A DNA stretch of 64,000 nucleotides from Dehalobacter sp. DCA. Its GTDB lineage: Bacteria > Bacillota > Desulfitobacteriia > Desulfitobacteriales > Syntrophobotulaceae. Every line of letters begins with the position of its first letter. The stretch's first letter is position 1. Both the position numbers and the translations under genes were made by a program. Positions 27,702 through 36,329 of the stretch are shown here, piece by piece. The notes beneath the pieces were generated by a model. The model was not told where the DNA came from and made no database searches. It was given only the letters and a program-made list of their open reading frames with translations. The DNA lies in contig NC_018866.1 of assembly GCF_000305775.1 (NCBI RefSeq), positions 186,001 to 250,000 on the forward strand, written 5' to 3'.

Positions 27702-28446
27702 AGTTGTTGGTATTCGTTTCAAAAAAGCCGGCAAGATCTATTATTTTCTTCCCGGCAGCCTCGATATAAAGCCGAACGACGGTGTTATTGTGGAGACGGT
27801 ACGGGGAATGGAATACGGTAAAGCGGTCATTTCGTTAAAAGAGATTTCCGAAGAGGAAGTGGTATCGCCGCTCAAAGAGGTGCTGCGCTTAGCAACACCC
27901 GAAGATGAGGAAATCTATCAAAACAATGAGAAGAAAGAAAAAGAGGCTTTTCAGATATGCCTCAAAAAAATTCATGCCCATCAGCTTCCGATGAAACTGA
28001 TTGATGTGGAATATACTTTTGATGGCAATAAGATTATTTTTTCTTTTACAGCCGAAGGCCGGGTGGATTTCAGGGAACTGGTGAAAGATCTGGCCTCCGT
28101 ATTCCGTACCCGCATAGAACTTCGACAGATCGGGGTGCGGGATGAGGCGAAGATGCTCGGAGGACTCGGTTCCTGTGGCAGGGAACTGTGCTGCAGCTCT
28201 TTCCTGGGAGATTTCGAACCGGTATCGATCCGGATGGCCAAAGATCAGAATCTTTCGCTTAACCCGACAAAAATTTCCGGCATCTGCGGAAGGCTGATGT
28301 GCTGTCTTAAATATGAGAATAGCTGCTATGAATGTCACAACACATTAAATAAGGGACCCAAAGAGAATCGAGTTTTCTCTGAGGTATATGATAAGGAGAG
28401 CCAAGAAGAATTGCGCAAACTTGTTGCCGAAGAAGCGGAGGAATAG
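27694..28446 (+). CDS. ricT: PSP1 domain protein RicT (YaaT)
   Basis: 250 residues. The PSP1 domain is seen in DVEYTFDGNKIIFSFTAEGR, VDFRELVKDLASVFRTRIEL and RQIGVRDEAKMLGGLG. The cysteine-rich block GSCGRELCCSSFL, ISGICGRLMCCLKYENSCY, where cysteines can hold 4Fe-4S clusters, is intact. In Bacillus, RicT works with RicA and RicF (Y-complex) in RNA maturation, phosphorelay and sporulation control. TTG start with GGGAGG at 8 bases. Located holB-ricT-yabA as in Bacillus. Confidence 0.9.
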   Translation: MAKVVGIRFKKAGKIYYFLPGSLDIKPNDGVIVETVRGMEYGKAVISLKEISEEEVVSPLKEVLRLATPEDEEIYQNNEKKEKEAFQICLKKIHAHQLPMKLIDVEYTFDGNKIIFSFTAEGRVDFRELVKDLASVFRTRIELRQIGVRDEAKMLGGLGSCGRELCCSSFLGDFEPVSIRMAKDQNLSLNPTKISGICGRLMCCLKYENSCYECHNTLNKGPKENRVFSEVYDKESQEELRKLVAEEAEE

Positions 28447-28448
28447 AG

Positions 28449-28757
28449 TTGGGCCAGCTATATCAGGCAATTACGGAAGTTGAAGAAAATATCTCAACGC
28501 TTTTAAGTGAAGTAAAAAGCCTTAGGCAATATGTTGAGTATCTGGAAGAAGAAAACGTCAAACTAAAAAGGCAGCTTTGTGCCGTCTCAGAGGCAGATAC
28601 GGTCAGAGTACAGAAAAATGCAGCCAAAATCCAAAAGGAAGCACAGGAAAATCTCGAAAAGCTCTATCAGGAAGGTTTTCATGTCTGCCATATTTATTTC
28701 GGCGAACCCGTTGAAGGAAGCTGCCTTTTCTGCAATGCTTTTCTTCGTAAAGACTGA
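28449..28757 (+). CDS. yabA: YabA-like replication initiation control protein
   Basis: 102 residues. An N-terminal coiled coil (about 1-50: YQAITEVEENISTLLSEVKS then LRQYVEYLEEENVKLKRQL) for tetramerisation, a linker, and a C-terminal zinc-binding end, GFHVCHIYFGEPVEGSCLFC. In Bacillus, YabA bridges DnaA and DnaN to limit over-initiation. TTG start 2 bases after the ricT stop. The C-terminal CHxxxG...CLFC motif and the gene order make the call firm, though identity outside the motif is typically low. Confidence 0.85.
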   Translation: MGQLYQAITEVEENISTLLSEVKSLRQYVEYLEEENVKLKRQLCAVSEADTVRVQKNAAKIQKEAQENLEKLYQEGFHVCHIYFGEPVEGSCLFCNAFLRKD

Positions 28758-28772
28758 CGACCGGAGGATATC

Positions 28773-29606
28773 ATGCCGCAAACAGGGATTTTGTATGTCT
28801 GTGCCACCCCAATCGGCAATTTAGGAGATATTACGCTTCGGGTGCTCGAAACACTGAAAGCAGTCGATTTTATAGCCGCGGAAGATACGAGGCATTCGAG
28901 AAAACTTCTTGATCATTATCAGATTAAGACCCCTCTTTTAAGTTACCATGACCATAATGAAAAATCGCGTGCCGAGGAGATTGTTCGCTTCTTAAAAGAA
29001 GGAAAAAGCGGTGCGTTGGTCTCTGATGCGGGAATGCCCGGGATATCTGATCCCGGTCATATACTTATTGCCCGCTGTCAGGAAGAAAAAATCTGTGTTG
29101 ACGTTTTGCCTGGCGCCAATGCTGCTTTAACAGCACTTGTTCTGTCGGGAATGCCGGCGGAGAATTTTCTCTTTCTGGGATTTTTGCCTTCAACAAAAAC
29201 AGAGCGCAAGAAAATCCTTAGAGAAATGACCGAGATTCCTTACACCATTATTCTCTATGAGGCACCTCACCGGATCAAAGCAACGCTGGAAGACATTCTG
29301 GAGATTCTTGGGGACCGTCAGACCGCAGTAGCCAGGGAGCTGACTAAACTGCACCAAACGGTACACAGGGGTCTCGCAAATGAACTTCTGCAGGAATTCC
29401 GGCTTGCACCAGTAAAAGGTGAATGCTGTATTATTCTGGCACCTGCAGAAAAAAACATTGATCCCGGGGACCCTTCCCTTTGGATGGAGGACCTCCGAAA
29501 ATTTGAAAAAGACGGCAAAGATCGCAAGGAAGCAATGAAAATGGTTGCTAAAAAATATGGTATGAGTAAGAGTATGATTTATAAGGCTTTTCTGGATCAG
29601 AAGTGA
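28773..29606 (+). CDS. rsmI: 16S rRNA 2'-O-ribose methyltransferase RsmI (C1402)
   Basis: 277 residues of the tetrapyrrole-methylase fold. LYVCATPIGNLGDITLRVLE at the N-terminus, FIAAEDTRHSRKLLDHY, LVSDAGMPGISDPG, the SAM-binding GANAALTALVLSGM, FLGFLP and IILYEAPHRIKATLEDI are all canonical. It adds the 2'-O-methyl of C1402 in the decoding centre, acting with RsmH. The C-terminal 40 residues (KDRKEAMKMVAKKYGMSKSM) are the usual winged-helix-like tail. The ribosome binding site is GGAGGATATC. Convergent with abrB, with a shared terminator between. Confidence 0.95.
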   Translation: MPQTGILYVCATPIGNLGDITLRVLETLKAVDFIAAEDTRHSRKLLDHYQIKTPLLSYHDHNEKSRAEEIVRFLKEGKSGALVSDAGMPGISDPGHILIARCQEEKICVDVLPGANAALTALVLSGMPAENFLFLGFLPSTKTERKKILREMTEIPYTIILYEAPHRIKATLEDILEILGDRQTAVARELTKLHQTVHRGLANELLQEFRLAPVKGECCIILAPAEKNIDPGDPSLWMEDLRKFEKDGKDRKEAMKMVAKKYGMSKSMIYKAFLDQK

Positions 29607-29615
29607 CAAAATGGA

Positions 29616-29649
29616 CAAAAAAAACAGGAAGTAACTATTTACCTCCTGT
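29616..29649 (-). terminator. terminator between rsmI and abrB
   Basis: ACAGGA(A)GTAA and TTAC(C)TCCTGT form a stem. On the minus strand it is followed by T8, so it clearly ends abrB; it may also serve rsmI. Confidence 0.75.
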
Positions 29650-29665
29650 CTGGAAAGCCAGATGT

Positions 29666-29932
29666 TCAACCGGCCTTATTTTCTGAAGCAGCAGCTTCCC
29701 CCATTGCCGCGGCACATTCACGACAGACATTCTTTCCGCGGAATACTTGAACATTGGAAGCATTGCCACAGAAGACGCAAGCTGGCTCATACTTTTTAAG
29801 TATGATTTTTTCTTCGTCAACATATATTTCCAAAGCGTCTCTTTCATCAATTCCTAATGTTCTGCGAAGTTCGATTGGTAATACGACTCGACCCAATTCA
29901 TCAACTTTTCTCACAATTCCTGTGGATTTCAT
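29666..29932 (-). CDS. abrB: AbrB/SpoVT-type transition-state regulator
   Basis: 88 residues. The N-terminal swapped-hairpin DNA-binding domain reads MKSTGIVRKVDELGRVVLPI then ELRRTLGI and DALEIYVDEEKIILKKYEP. The C-terminal half has two cysteine pairs (CVFCGNAS, NVCREC), giving a small zinc-ribbon instead of the Bacillus AbrB multimerisation tail; this variant is common in Clostridia. It would repress stationary-phase and sporulation genes during growth. ATG at 29932 follows AAAGGGGATGAAAATT. Longer in-frame starts (29941, 29956) lie before that site. Location between rsmI and metG as in Bacillus. Confidence 0.9.
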   Translation of the reverse strand: MKSTGIVRKVDELGRVVLPIELRRTLGIDERDALEIYVDEEKIILKKYEPACVFCGNASNVQVFRGKNVCRECAAAMGEAAASENKAG

Positions 29933-30224
29933 AATTTTCATCCCCTTTCTCAACAAGTTTCGACATATATCATCCTAATGTTACCAATCATGCCTGAAAA
30001 AGTCAATAGGCGAAAAGTTTTAAAAACGCTTTTTTATCACAAAAAATATATAGTATATTCATGATATCCAAAATTATAATATTTAGTTCGTCGAAATAAT
30101 CTCATTGGCCTTGACAGTATTTGCTGAAGTTTCTTATATTTATTAAGAAAATGCAAACAAAGCAAACCTTGAAACTGCTGATGATAACGAATTGTCTACC
30201 GTAAATAAAAGGAGGTCTATTCCT

Positions 30225-32222
30225 GTGAAATATTATATTACCACACCTATTTATTATCCCAATTCCAGTCCTCATATCGGGACTGCGTACACGACTATTG
30301 CTGCGGATGCGATGGCCCGTCTGCGAAGAATGAAGGGCGATGATGTCTATTTTTTGACCGGGACGGATGAGAATGCGCAAAAAATTGTACGGACTGCTGA
30401 AAATGCCGGGATGGATCCGCTTACATATGTTGACGGAATCGTCGATAAATTTAAGGAATTCTGGAGACTGCTTGACATTTCCAATGATGATTTTATCCGG
30501 ACAACAGAAGAACGGCATGCCAAAGTCGTACAGCAAATATTTACAAGGCTTTATGAAAAGGGCGATATTTACAAATCCGAATACGAAGGTTGGTACTGTA
30601 CACCTTGTGAAACTTTCTGGACAGAGAACAAACTTGTTGACGGAAAATGTCCGAATCCGGATTGTGGAAGAAATGTGGAACTTCTGAAAGAAGAAAGTTA
30701 CTTTTTCAGGATGTCCAAATACAGTGGCAGACTGCTGCAATATATTCAGGACCATCCCGATTTTATTCAGCCTGCTTCGAGAAGAAATGAAATGATCCGG
30801 TTTATTGAAGGCGGGCTTGAAGATCTCTGTGTATCGCGTACGACCTTCCAGTGGGGCATCAAGGTCCCTTTTGATCCGAAACATGTGGTCTATGTCTGGC
30901 TCGATGCCCTGATCAACTATATCTCTGCGCTGGGCTATCCTGACGGCGAAAAATACAAAACTTACTGGCCGGCCAATGTTCATCTTGTTGGCAAAGATAT
31001 TGTCCGTTTCCATACCATTATCTGGCCAATTATTTTGATGGCGCTTGATCTTCCTTTGCCCGAGAAGGTTTTTGGACACGGATGGTTCTTAAGTAAAGAA
31101 GGTGGAAAAATATCCAAGTCAAGAGGAAACGTTCAGGATTCGTTTCAGCTGATTCAGAGATATGGTGCTGATCCCATTCGGTATTTCCTGTTAAGAGAAC
31201 TACAGTATGGGTTGGACGGTACTTTCTCAGAGGACGATCTGGTCGAAAAATTAAACAGTGATCTGGCGAATGATCTTGGAAATTTTGTGTCTCGCACCTT
31301 GGCCATGGTCGTAAAATACCGGAATGGAATTGTCCCGGAACCCGGAGAAGATACCGATCTGGAGAGGGAGATCAGAGATTTAAGCAGCAGGGTAAAACAA
31401 GGGACAGAAGAAAAAATGCTGGCCTGTGATACGGCGGCTGCGCTTGAGGTCATCTGGCAGTTTGTCAGCAGGTGCAATAAATATGTCGATGAGACAGCTC
31501 CCTGGAATCTGGCAAAAAGTGAGGATAATCAGGACAGGCTGGATACGGTGCTTTATACATTTATGGAGTGCATTAGGATCCTAGGTATTTTATGCGCCCC
31601 CTTTATGCCGGGAGTACCGAGAAAAATCAAACCCCTCCTGGGAGATACAGATTTCTTCAAGGACTGGGAACAGGCAGACAGCTGGAATGTTATTCAGCCG
31701 GGCACAGCCATCCGAAAGGGAGAAGCCATTTTCCCGAGAATCGATGTCTCCGCATATCTTGAGCAGGTCAATTCTGAAATAGAAAGGTGTGTCACACAGG
31801 TGCAGGGGAATACAGACCATCAACAAGAAGTAAATCTAGAAGTCAGTCCTTCGCAGCCGGAAGATTCGCAGCACATGGCGGAGATGGCTCCGCTCAAGGA
31901 AGAAATCAGCATTGAAGAGTTTGCCAAAATGGATTTTAGGGTTGTTAAAGTGCTGCAGGCAGAAAAAGTAGAAAAAGCCGACAAACTGTTAAAACTGGAA
32001 GTAGAAATGGGTGGGGAGCGTAGAACGATTGTATCTGGTATTGCCCAGCATTACAGCCCCGAAGAGCTTGTCGGCAAAAAGGTTATTCTGGTTGCGAATC
32101 TTAAGCCTGCCAAGCTCCGCGGAATCATGTCCCAGGGAATGATTCTGGCAGCGTCGCAGGACGGAGAGCTGGAGGTGCTTAATGTTCAGAAAGATCTTCC
32201 GACAGGGGCTCAGGTCAAATGA
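30225..32222 (+). CDS. metG: methionyl-tRNA synthetase
   Basis: 665 residues. A class I synthetase with YYITTPIYYPNSSPHIGTAY (HIGH-type signature), the zinc knuckle CTPCETFWTENKLVDGKCPN then PDCG, the KMSKS equivalent KISKSRGNV, anticodon-binding helices (WNLAKSED) and a C-terminal EMAP/Trbp111-like tRNA-binding domain (about 560-665: FAKMDFRVVKVLQAEKVEKA, GKKVILVANLKPAKLRGIMS). GTG at 30225 follows AAAGGAGGTCTATTCCT; a TTG at 30192 is earlier in frame but precedes that site. It overlaps tatD by 4 bases. The 240-base upstream spacer shows no T-box. Confidence 0.95.
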   Translation: MKYYITTPIYYPNSSPHIGTAYTTIAADAMARLRRMKGDDVYFLTGTDENAQKIVRTAENAGMDPLTYVDGIVDKFKEFWRLLDISNDDFIRTTEERHAKVVQQIFTRLYEKGDIYKSEYEGWYCTPCETFWTENKLVDGKCPNPDCGRNVELLKEESYFFRMSKYSGRLLQYIQDHPDFIQPASRRNEMIRFIEGGLEDLCVSRTTFQWGIKVPFDPKHVVYVWLDALINYISALGYPDGEKYKTYWPANVHLVGKDIVRFHTIIWPIILMALDLPLPEKVFGHGWFLSKEGGKISKSRGNVQDSFQLIQRYGADPIRYFLLRELQYGLDGTFSEDDLVEKLNSDLANDLGNFVSRTLAMVVKYRNGIVPEPGEDTDLEREIRDLSSRVKQGTEEKMLACDTAAALEVIWQFVSRCNKYVDETAPWNLAKSEDNQDRLDTVLYTFMECIRILGILCAPFMPGVPRKIKPLLGDTDFFKDWEQADSWNVIQPGTAIRKGEAIFPRIDVSAYLEQVNSEIERCVTQVQGNTDHQQEVNLEVSPSQPEDSQHMAEMAPLKEEISIEEFAKMDFRVVKVLQAEKVEKADKLLKLEVEMGGERRTIVSGIAQHYSPEELVGKKVILVANLKPAKLRGIMSQGMILAASQDGELEVLNVQKDLPTGAQVK

Positions 32223-32998
32223 TTTGGGATACGCATGCGCATTTAGAGGATAGCCAGTTTAGCCCGGACAGGGATGAGACCATTGCCCGAGCTACCGCAG
32301 CTGGTGTAACGACGATTGTAAACGTCGGCTCTACAGAAAAGACAAGTCAGGATTCGGTGAGGCTGGCTGAAGAATCCCCGTTTATTTATGCAGCAGTAGG
32401 CATTCATCCGCACGATGTTGAAACTTGTACGGATAAAACCTGGGAAACGTTGTTCAGATTGGCGCAGAACCCGAAAGTTGTTGCCTGGGGAGAAATTGGT
32501 CTGGATTATTACAGGGACATTTCGCCACGGGATGACCAGCGCAAGTGGTTTATTCATCAATTAAAACTGGCCAATGAAGCCGGTTTACCGGTGATCATTC
32601 ATAACCGGGATGCACACGGGGATGTTCTCCAAATTATTAAAAATCATCTTCCTGAGGCAGGCGGCGTTTTTCATTCTTATTCAGGCTCCTGGGAAATGGC
32701 AAAAGAACTTTTGGCCATGGGTTTTTATTTGTCTTTTTCAGGACCGCTTACTTTTAAAAATGCCCGTCATGCCCCTGAAGTCGCGGCGAAAGTGCCGGAA
32801 GATAGGTTCTTAATTGAGACAGATTGTCCGTATCTCACTCCTGAACCCTATCGTGGCAAACGAAATGAGCCTGCTTATGTGTGTAAAGTGCTAGCCAAAA
32901 TTGCGGCAATCAGGGGAATGGAGATCAGGGAAGCAGCCCGTCTGAGCAGTGAAAATGCCCGCAGATTGTTCAGAATGGATCAGCTTCAGTGTGAATAG
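32219..32998 (+). CDS. tatD: TatD family metal-dependent hydrolase (YabD-type)
   Basis: 259 residues, amidohydrolase-like TIM barrel. It shows DTHAHLEDSQF, VGIHPHDVE, WGEIGLDYYRDISP, PVIIHNRDAHGDVL, GGVFHSYSGSWEM, LIETDCPYLTPEPYRGKRNEP and a C-terminal helix (EAARLSSENARRLF), the metal ligands being H, H, E, H, H and D. TatD proteins are 3'-exonucleases/DNases acting in DNA repair or RNA quality control. The start ATG overlaps the metG stop (ATGA), a translational-coupling arrangement. The next gene in Bacillus (yabE/rnmV) is not here; IS copy 2 follows. Confidence 0.93.
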   Translation: MIWDTHAHLEDSQFSPDRDETIARATAAGVTTIVNVGSTEKTSQDSVRLAEESPFIYAAVGIHPHDVETCTDKTWETLFRLAQNPKVVAWGEIGLDYYRDISPRDDQRKWFIHQLKLANEAGLPVIIHNRDAHGDVLQIIKNHLPEAGGVFHSYSGSWEMAKELLAMGFYLSFSGPLTFKNARHAPEVAAKVPEDRFLIETDCPYLTPEPYRGKRNEPAYVCKVLAKIAAIRGMEIREAARLSSENARRLFRMDQLQCE

Positions 32999-33071
32999 GT
33001 AGTAATCTTCAGTGATCTGCAAACCGAACGAAGAGATGCATTATTCTGAAAATTTTGGCGGTTTTTTGTCA

Positions 33072-33089
33072 AAATGGTCATCTTTTCTA
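33072..33089. repeat. left target-site duplication of IS copy 2
   Basis: AAATGGTCATCTTTTCTA, 18 bases, perfectly repeated at 34548-34565. Confidence 0.9.
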
Positions 33090-34547
33090 TGTCAATAGTC
33101 TGCGATAATGTCACCCTGATAGGGTGATAACTGTGCAGCAGAAATGTCATCCCTAAGTTTCTTGGAATAGAAAATTTCGGTATAGCCAAACCAAGGGGAA
33201 TTAGTTTTGTTTTTAGGTTTAATTAAAGTCTCAGAAGGTAGGCAATTAGTAGAGTTGTCTGGCTGAGAGATATGTATTATACTTTCCTTAGGCTGAGTAT
33301 TAAGCGGTTCTGGTTTAATCACAAGGCCCTTGAAAAGAACCTGCATTCCGATATGTTTACTGGTTGCTACAGTAATCGTGTCATGAGGGGATGCAGGGAT
33401 TTCTTTATTATCCTTAGAAATTGGCAACCGGTATTTCTGACCTCTATAAGAAAAGGAAAGGCCTGAATCAAGCTTTCTTGTTTCATGTATAGCAAAGGTT
33501 AACTGAAATGCAGCCAAATCCTGTTTGGGCAAATAGGCCTTTTCCATGCTGGCAGCCTGGACGGAGAATTTGCGGTTGTAATAGGGAATATATTGCCTCA
33601 GGAATTCATTAGCCTGTTCAATTGAATTAATGCCTTTACGCTTCATATCTTTAGGCAAACGATCCTGCAAAGTTTCCCAGAGCCTTTCAATCCCCCCTTT
33701 AGCTTGTGCAGACTTGGCAATGATAAGTAGAATTTTGGTTTCTCTGAGAGCTCTTGCGAAGTGGGGTTGACGCTCGACTTTACCAGTTAGTTCTTCATCT
33801 AGTGTCAGTTTCTTTTTTGTTTTACTGTCATAAGCAAAGACTGTTCTACCATCGGTGTAAATTTCCCTTGGCAAATGGCCGTCTTGATTCATCTGAAACA
33901 TCAACTCACAATACCCTTCAAAGGTTTCTTCCTTTTCGAAATGAAGAGCTAGAATACGACCTGTGGCATCATCTACAGCACCATGAAGGTGCAGGTAGGA
34001 GTCATTGCCCAGCCAATCATAACTGGAAGCATCCATCTGAACGAGTTCTCCTTCACGTTTACGGGCATTTCTTGACCGATGTTTCTTCGGTCTTCGTTTG
34101 GCCTTTGGGGATCGAATACCACTGGCTTTTAGATGTCTTGAAACAGTGCTGACAGAGACAAATATCCCCTTGTCTTCAGCGAGAACATCGGTAGCATGGC
34201 AAAAGTTATAGTTGATCAATTCCTTTTCGTAAATCTCAATGATGTTCAAGGCTAACTTTGGATCTAAGGCATTAGCAGGCTTACGTCCTCTGTTTTTATG
34301 CAGAATGCTCATGACCCCATTGGCGGTGGCCTCCACTTTCAACCGCTGTACTTGTCTGACGCTGAGATTTAGAAGCCCTGCTGCTTGTTTGTTTAATAAA
34401 TGGCCTGCCAATAATTCTTCGATAATGGTTACTTTTCTTGCTTCTTGCTTGCTCATTTCTAATTTCATCCTCCCATTATATCTGTTTTGTGAGGGGATGA
34501 CATTTTCCTTGAAGAATTATACTATGACATTATCGCAGATCAACAAC
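33090..34547 (-). mobile_element. IS1202-group (ISNCY-type) insertion sequence, copy 2
   Basis: Same length (1458 bp), same ends and same orientation as copy 1 at 15568-17025, but with a different 18-bp target duplication. It therefore arrived by its own transposition event. The right-hand duplication is immediately followed by a TTGTGA -35-like hexamer, mirroring copy 1. It separates the tatD end of the housekeeping block from the one-carbon region. Confidence 0.92.
33092..34468 (-). CDS. IS1202/ISNCY-type DDE transposase, copy 2
   Basis: 458 residues, translation identical to copy 1 (15570-16946). Intact HTH, DDE catalytic core and C-terminal beta domain; see copy 1 for motif positions. 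Full identity between two copies 16 kb apart points to recent spread, or to sequence homogenisation by recombination. Confidence 0.92.
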   Translation of the reverse strand: MKLEMSKQEARKVTIIEELLAGHLLNKQAAGLLNLSVRQVQRLKVEATANGVMSILHKNRGRKPANALDPKLALNIIEIYEKELINYNFCHATDVLAEDKGIFVSVSTVSRHLKASGIRSPKAKRRPKKHRSRNARKREGELVQMDASSYDWLGNDSYLHLHGAVDDATGRILALHFEKEETFEGYCELMFQMNQDGHLPREIYTDGRTVFAYDSKTKKKLTLDEELTGKVERQPHFARALRETKILLIIAKSAQAKGGIERLWETLQDRLPKDMKRKGINSIEQANEFLRQYIPYYNRKFSVQAASMEKAYLPKQDLAAFQLTFAIHETRKLDSGLSFSYRGQKYRLPISKDNKEIPASPHDTITVATSKHIGMQVLFKGLVIKPEPLNTQPKESIIHISQPDNSTNCLPSETLIKPKNKTNSPWFGYTEIFYSKKLRDDISAAQLSPYQGDIIADY

Positions 34548-34565
34548 AAATGGTCATCTTTTCTA
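34548..34565. repeat. right target-site duplication of IS copy 2
   Basis: Perfect duplicate of 33072-33089, directly followed by the promoter-like TTGTGA at 34566. Confidence 0.9.
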
Positions 34566-34595
34566 TTGTGAATACTCCCGGTCTAATGGTAAAAT
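34566..34595 (+). promoter_or_regulatory. candidate promoter for the corrinoid protein gene
   Basis: TTGTGA (34566-34571), 18-base spacer, TAAAAT (34590-34595). It leaves a leader of almost 290 nt (34600-34887), in which I could recognise no cobalamin, SAM or THF riboswitch. Confidence 0.55.
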
Positions 34596-34887
34596 ATATA
34601 GTGTATAGGAAAAATGCAAATACCAAATCAGATTAGACTCGTTCAAGTTTCGAGAGGGCTAATAATTTTTTTCACCAGCTTGTAGATACAGCTATACACC
34701 GATAGCGGAAAGATGTGTTTTGAAACTGGAGTCTTTGATTAAGAAAACACGTACCAGACAGGAGGAGTGCAATATTTCTCGGTTACCGGAGGATATTATT
34801 TCAGTCCTAGAAACAAGATATTAGTATTAAGCGGATGCGAATTTTTTATAATTGCTTTGCGTTATTAATTTTAAGGAGGAAATAAAA

Positions 34888-35526
34888 ATGATTGATCTGA
34901 AAGTGTTAACAGATGCCGTAGGTGACCTGGACGAAGATAAACTGATGGGGATGCTGAATGACTTTGTTGCATCGAAGCCTACCGAAGAAGAGGCTCAGTC
35001 CGTCGTTGGTGCCTGCCAGCGCGGGATGGCAAAAGTAGGCGAACTGTTTGAAAGCGGCGAGTACTTTATAGGCGATTTGATTTTTGCTGGTGAGCTCTTA
35101 ACCCAGTCCATCGATATCCTGGAACCGGTAATCGGCAGCGACGAATCCGCCAAAGTAGGCAAGATCGTGCTGGCCACTGTCGAAGGCGATTTGCACGATA
35201 TCGGCAAGAACATTTTCAGAAGCATGTCTGAAGCAGCCGGATTTGAAGTCTTTGATTTGGGGATCGACCAAGGCCCGAGCGCATTCATTGAAAAAGTCAA
35301 AGAAGTACAGCCTGATGTCGTAGGGATGAGCGGTGTACTGACGCTGGCCCTGGAAGCGATGAAAAAAACGGTAGATGAATTGAAAGCTGCTGGCGTGCGT
35401 GACAGCCTCAAAATCATTATTGGCGGAAACCCTGTAACAGAAGAAGCCTGCAGACAGATTGGGGCAGATGCATTTACCACGAATGCAGCCGAAGGCGTTA
35501 AGATTTGCCAGAGCTGGGTAAAGTAA
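34888..35526 (+). CDS. methyltransferase corrinoid protein (MtaC/MtbC/dimethylamine-type)
   Basis: 212 residues. The N-terminal helical cap (B12-binding 2; MIDLKVLTDAVGDLDEDKLM) covers about 1-85 and the Rossmann B12-binding domain about 90-212. The latter carries the base-off motif GDLHDIGKNI (D-x-H-x2-G), whose histidine coordinates cobalt, then VVGMSGVLTLALEAMKKTV and IIIGGNPVTEE. Such proteins carry a methyl group from a substrate-specific MT1 to an MT2 that methylates THF or CoM. No MT1 gene is adjacent. The MT2-like gene at 49224 and activators at 36596 and 56729 are candidate partners. ATG at 34888 with AAGGAGGAAATAAAA; the frame open from 34852 is not used. Confidence 0.9.
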   Translation: MIDLKVLTDAVGDLDEDKLMGMLNDFVASKPTEEEAQSVVGACQRGMAKVGELFESGEYFIGDLIFAGELLTQSIDILEPVIGSDESAKVGKIVLATVEGDLHDIGKNIFRSMSEAAGFEVFDLGIDQGPSAFIEKVKEVQPDVVGMSGVLTLALEAMKKTVDELKAAGVRDSLKIIIGGNPVTEEACRQIGADAFTTNAAEGVKICQSWVK

Positions 35527-35596
35527 ATATCTGATGTAAAAGCCGAAGCGACCATGTTCAGCAAAACTAAGGCGTTTTGGATGTTAGCGAGGAGAT

Positions 35597-35628
35597 AAGG
35601 GAAATAGTCCACTGGGACTGTTTCCCTT
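35597..35628 (+). terminator. terminator-like hairpin between convergent genes
   Basis: AAGGGAAATAGTCC pairs with GGACTGTTTCCCTT over 14 positions around a 4-base loop, followed by ATTGCTGTTT. It is probably bidirectional, serving the corrinoid protein gene and the long leftward acs operon. Confidence 0.7.
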
Positions 35629-35712
35629 ATTGCTGTTTGGAGCTGCAAAAATGCCTCAATATAATGAAGCGTCCTTGTTAAGCTTGCTTGGATTCATGTT
35701 ATAATGATCTAT

Positions 35713-36318
35713 TTACTTCGCGAGCTCCTTCAAAAAGCTTAGCGCAATATCGCAGACAACAGCATGATCTTCAGCGTTGAAGTAATCCAGTGTATTGGCA
35801 TCAAAAAGAATATTGGCTCCCGTGGCAAATTCCTCGTCGCCGTTCCAGAGAATAAAGGTGACATAAATGTTGTTTATAAACTGAAAACGGTAGCTGAGGT
35901 CTCCGTGCGTTGTTTTCACTGCATTCAACTTTTGCATCGCGCGTTCCAAGGCGGGGAAATCCTTGCCGAACATCCTGGCAAGCCGCATGATACAACGGCC
36001 GTAAAAATTCGGGTAGTAAACCTGTCCGCCCGAGACTTCCCGATAGGTGATGTCCCTTTGTGTAGGAGCTGTACCCTTGGCGTTGACCAGGTAACGCAGG
36101 AGTAATGTTATAACCGGAAAGTTTGTAATTTTGGCACCGTCAGAATCACAGATTTCCCCTGAAGGGTAGGAGACAAAATAAGTTGTGCCCATTAATAAAA
36201 CATGAAACTCTTGCTTTTGCCTGTCATACGTTGCTCCCGATTTCCGGGATATTTCCACAGGGTCACAGTCTTTGAGTTTCGCGCGAATAAATTCATAGTG
36301 CATAGGTGTATCAGACAC
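35713..36318 (-). CDS. DUF3786 domain protein, last gene of acs operon
   Basis: 201 residues, cytosolic, no signal or membrane segment. Sequence landmarks of DUF3786: DPVEISRKSGATYD, FHVLLMGTTYFVSYPSGEIC, ITLLLRYLVNAKGTAPT, RDITYREVSGGQVYYPNFYG and a C-terminal FILWNGDEEFATGANILFDA. The function is unknown; the family is found mainly in anaerobes beside CO dehydrogenase, corrinoid or nickel genes. It starts with GTG (AAAGGA upstream), 11 bases after cooT, so it is almost certainly co-transcribed with the acs genes. A role in assembling or protecting the metal centres is a guess from context. Confidence 0.75.
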   Translation of the reverse strand: MSDTPMHYEFIRAKLKDCDPVEISRKSGATYDRQKQEFHVLLMGTTYFVSYPSGEICDSDGAKITNFPVITLLLRYLVNAKGTAPTQRDITYREVSGGQVYYPNFYGRCIMRLARMFGKDFPALERAMQKLNAVKTTHGDLSYRFQFINNIYVTFILWNGDEEFATGANILFDANTLDYFNAEDHAVVCDIALSFLKELAK

Positions 36319-36329
36319 GTGCTATTCCT

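Noticed and set aside
29957-30224. T-box or S-box leader upstream of metG
   Set aside because: No T-box sequence, specifier loop or SAM-riboswitch core seen in this spacer.
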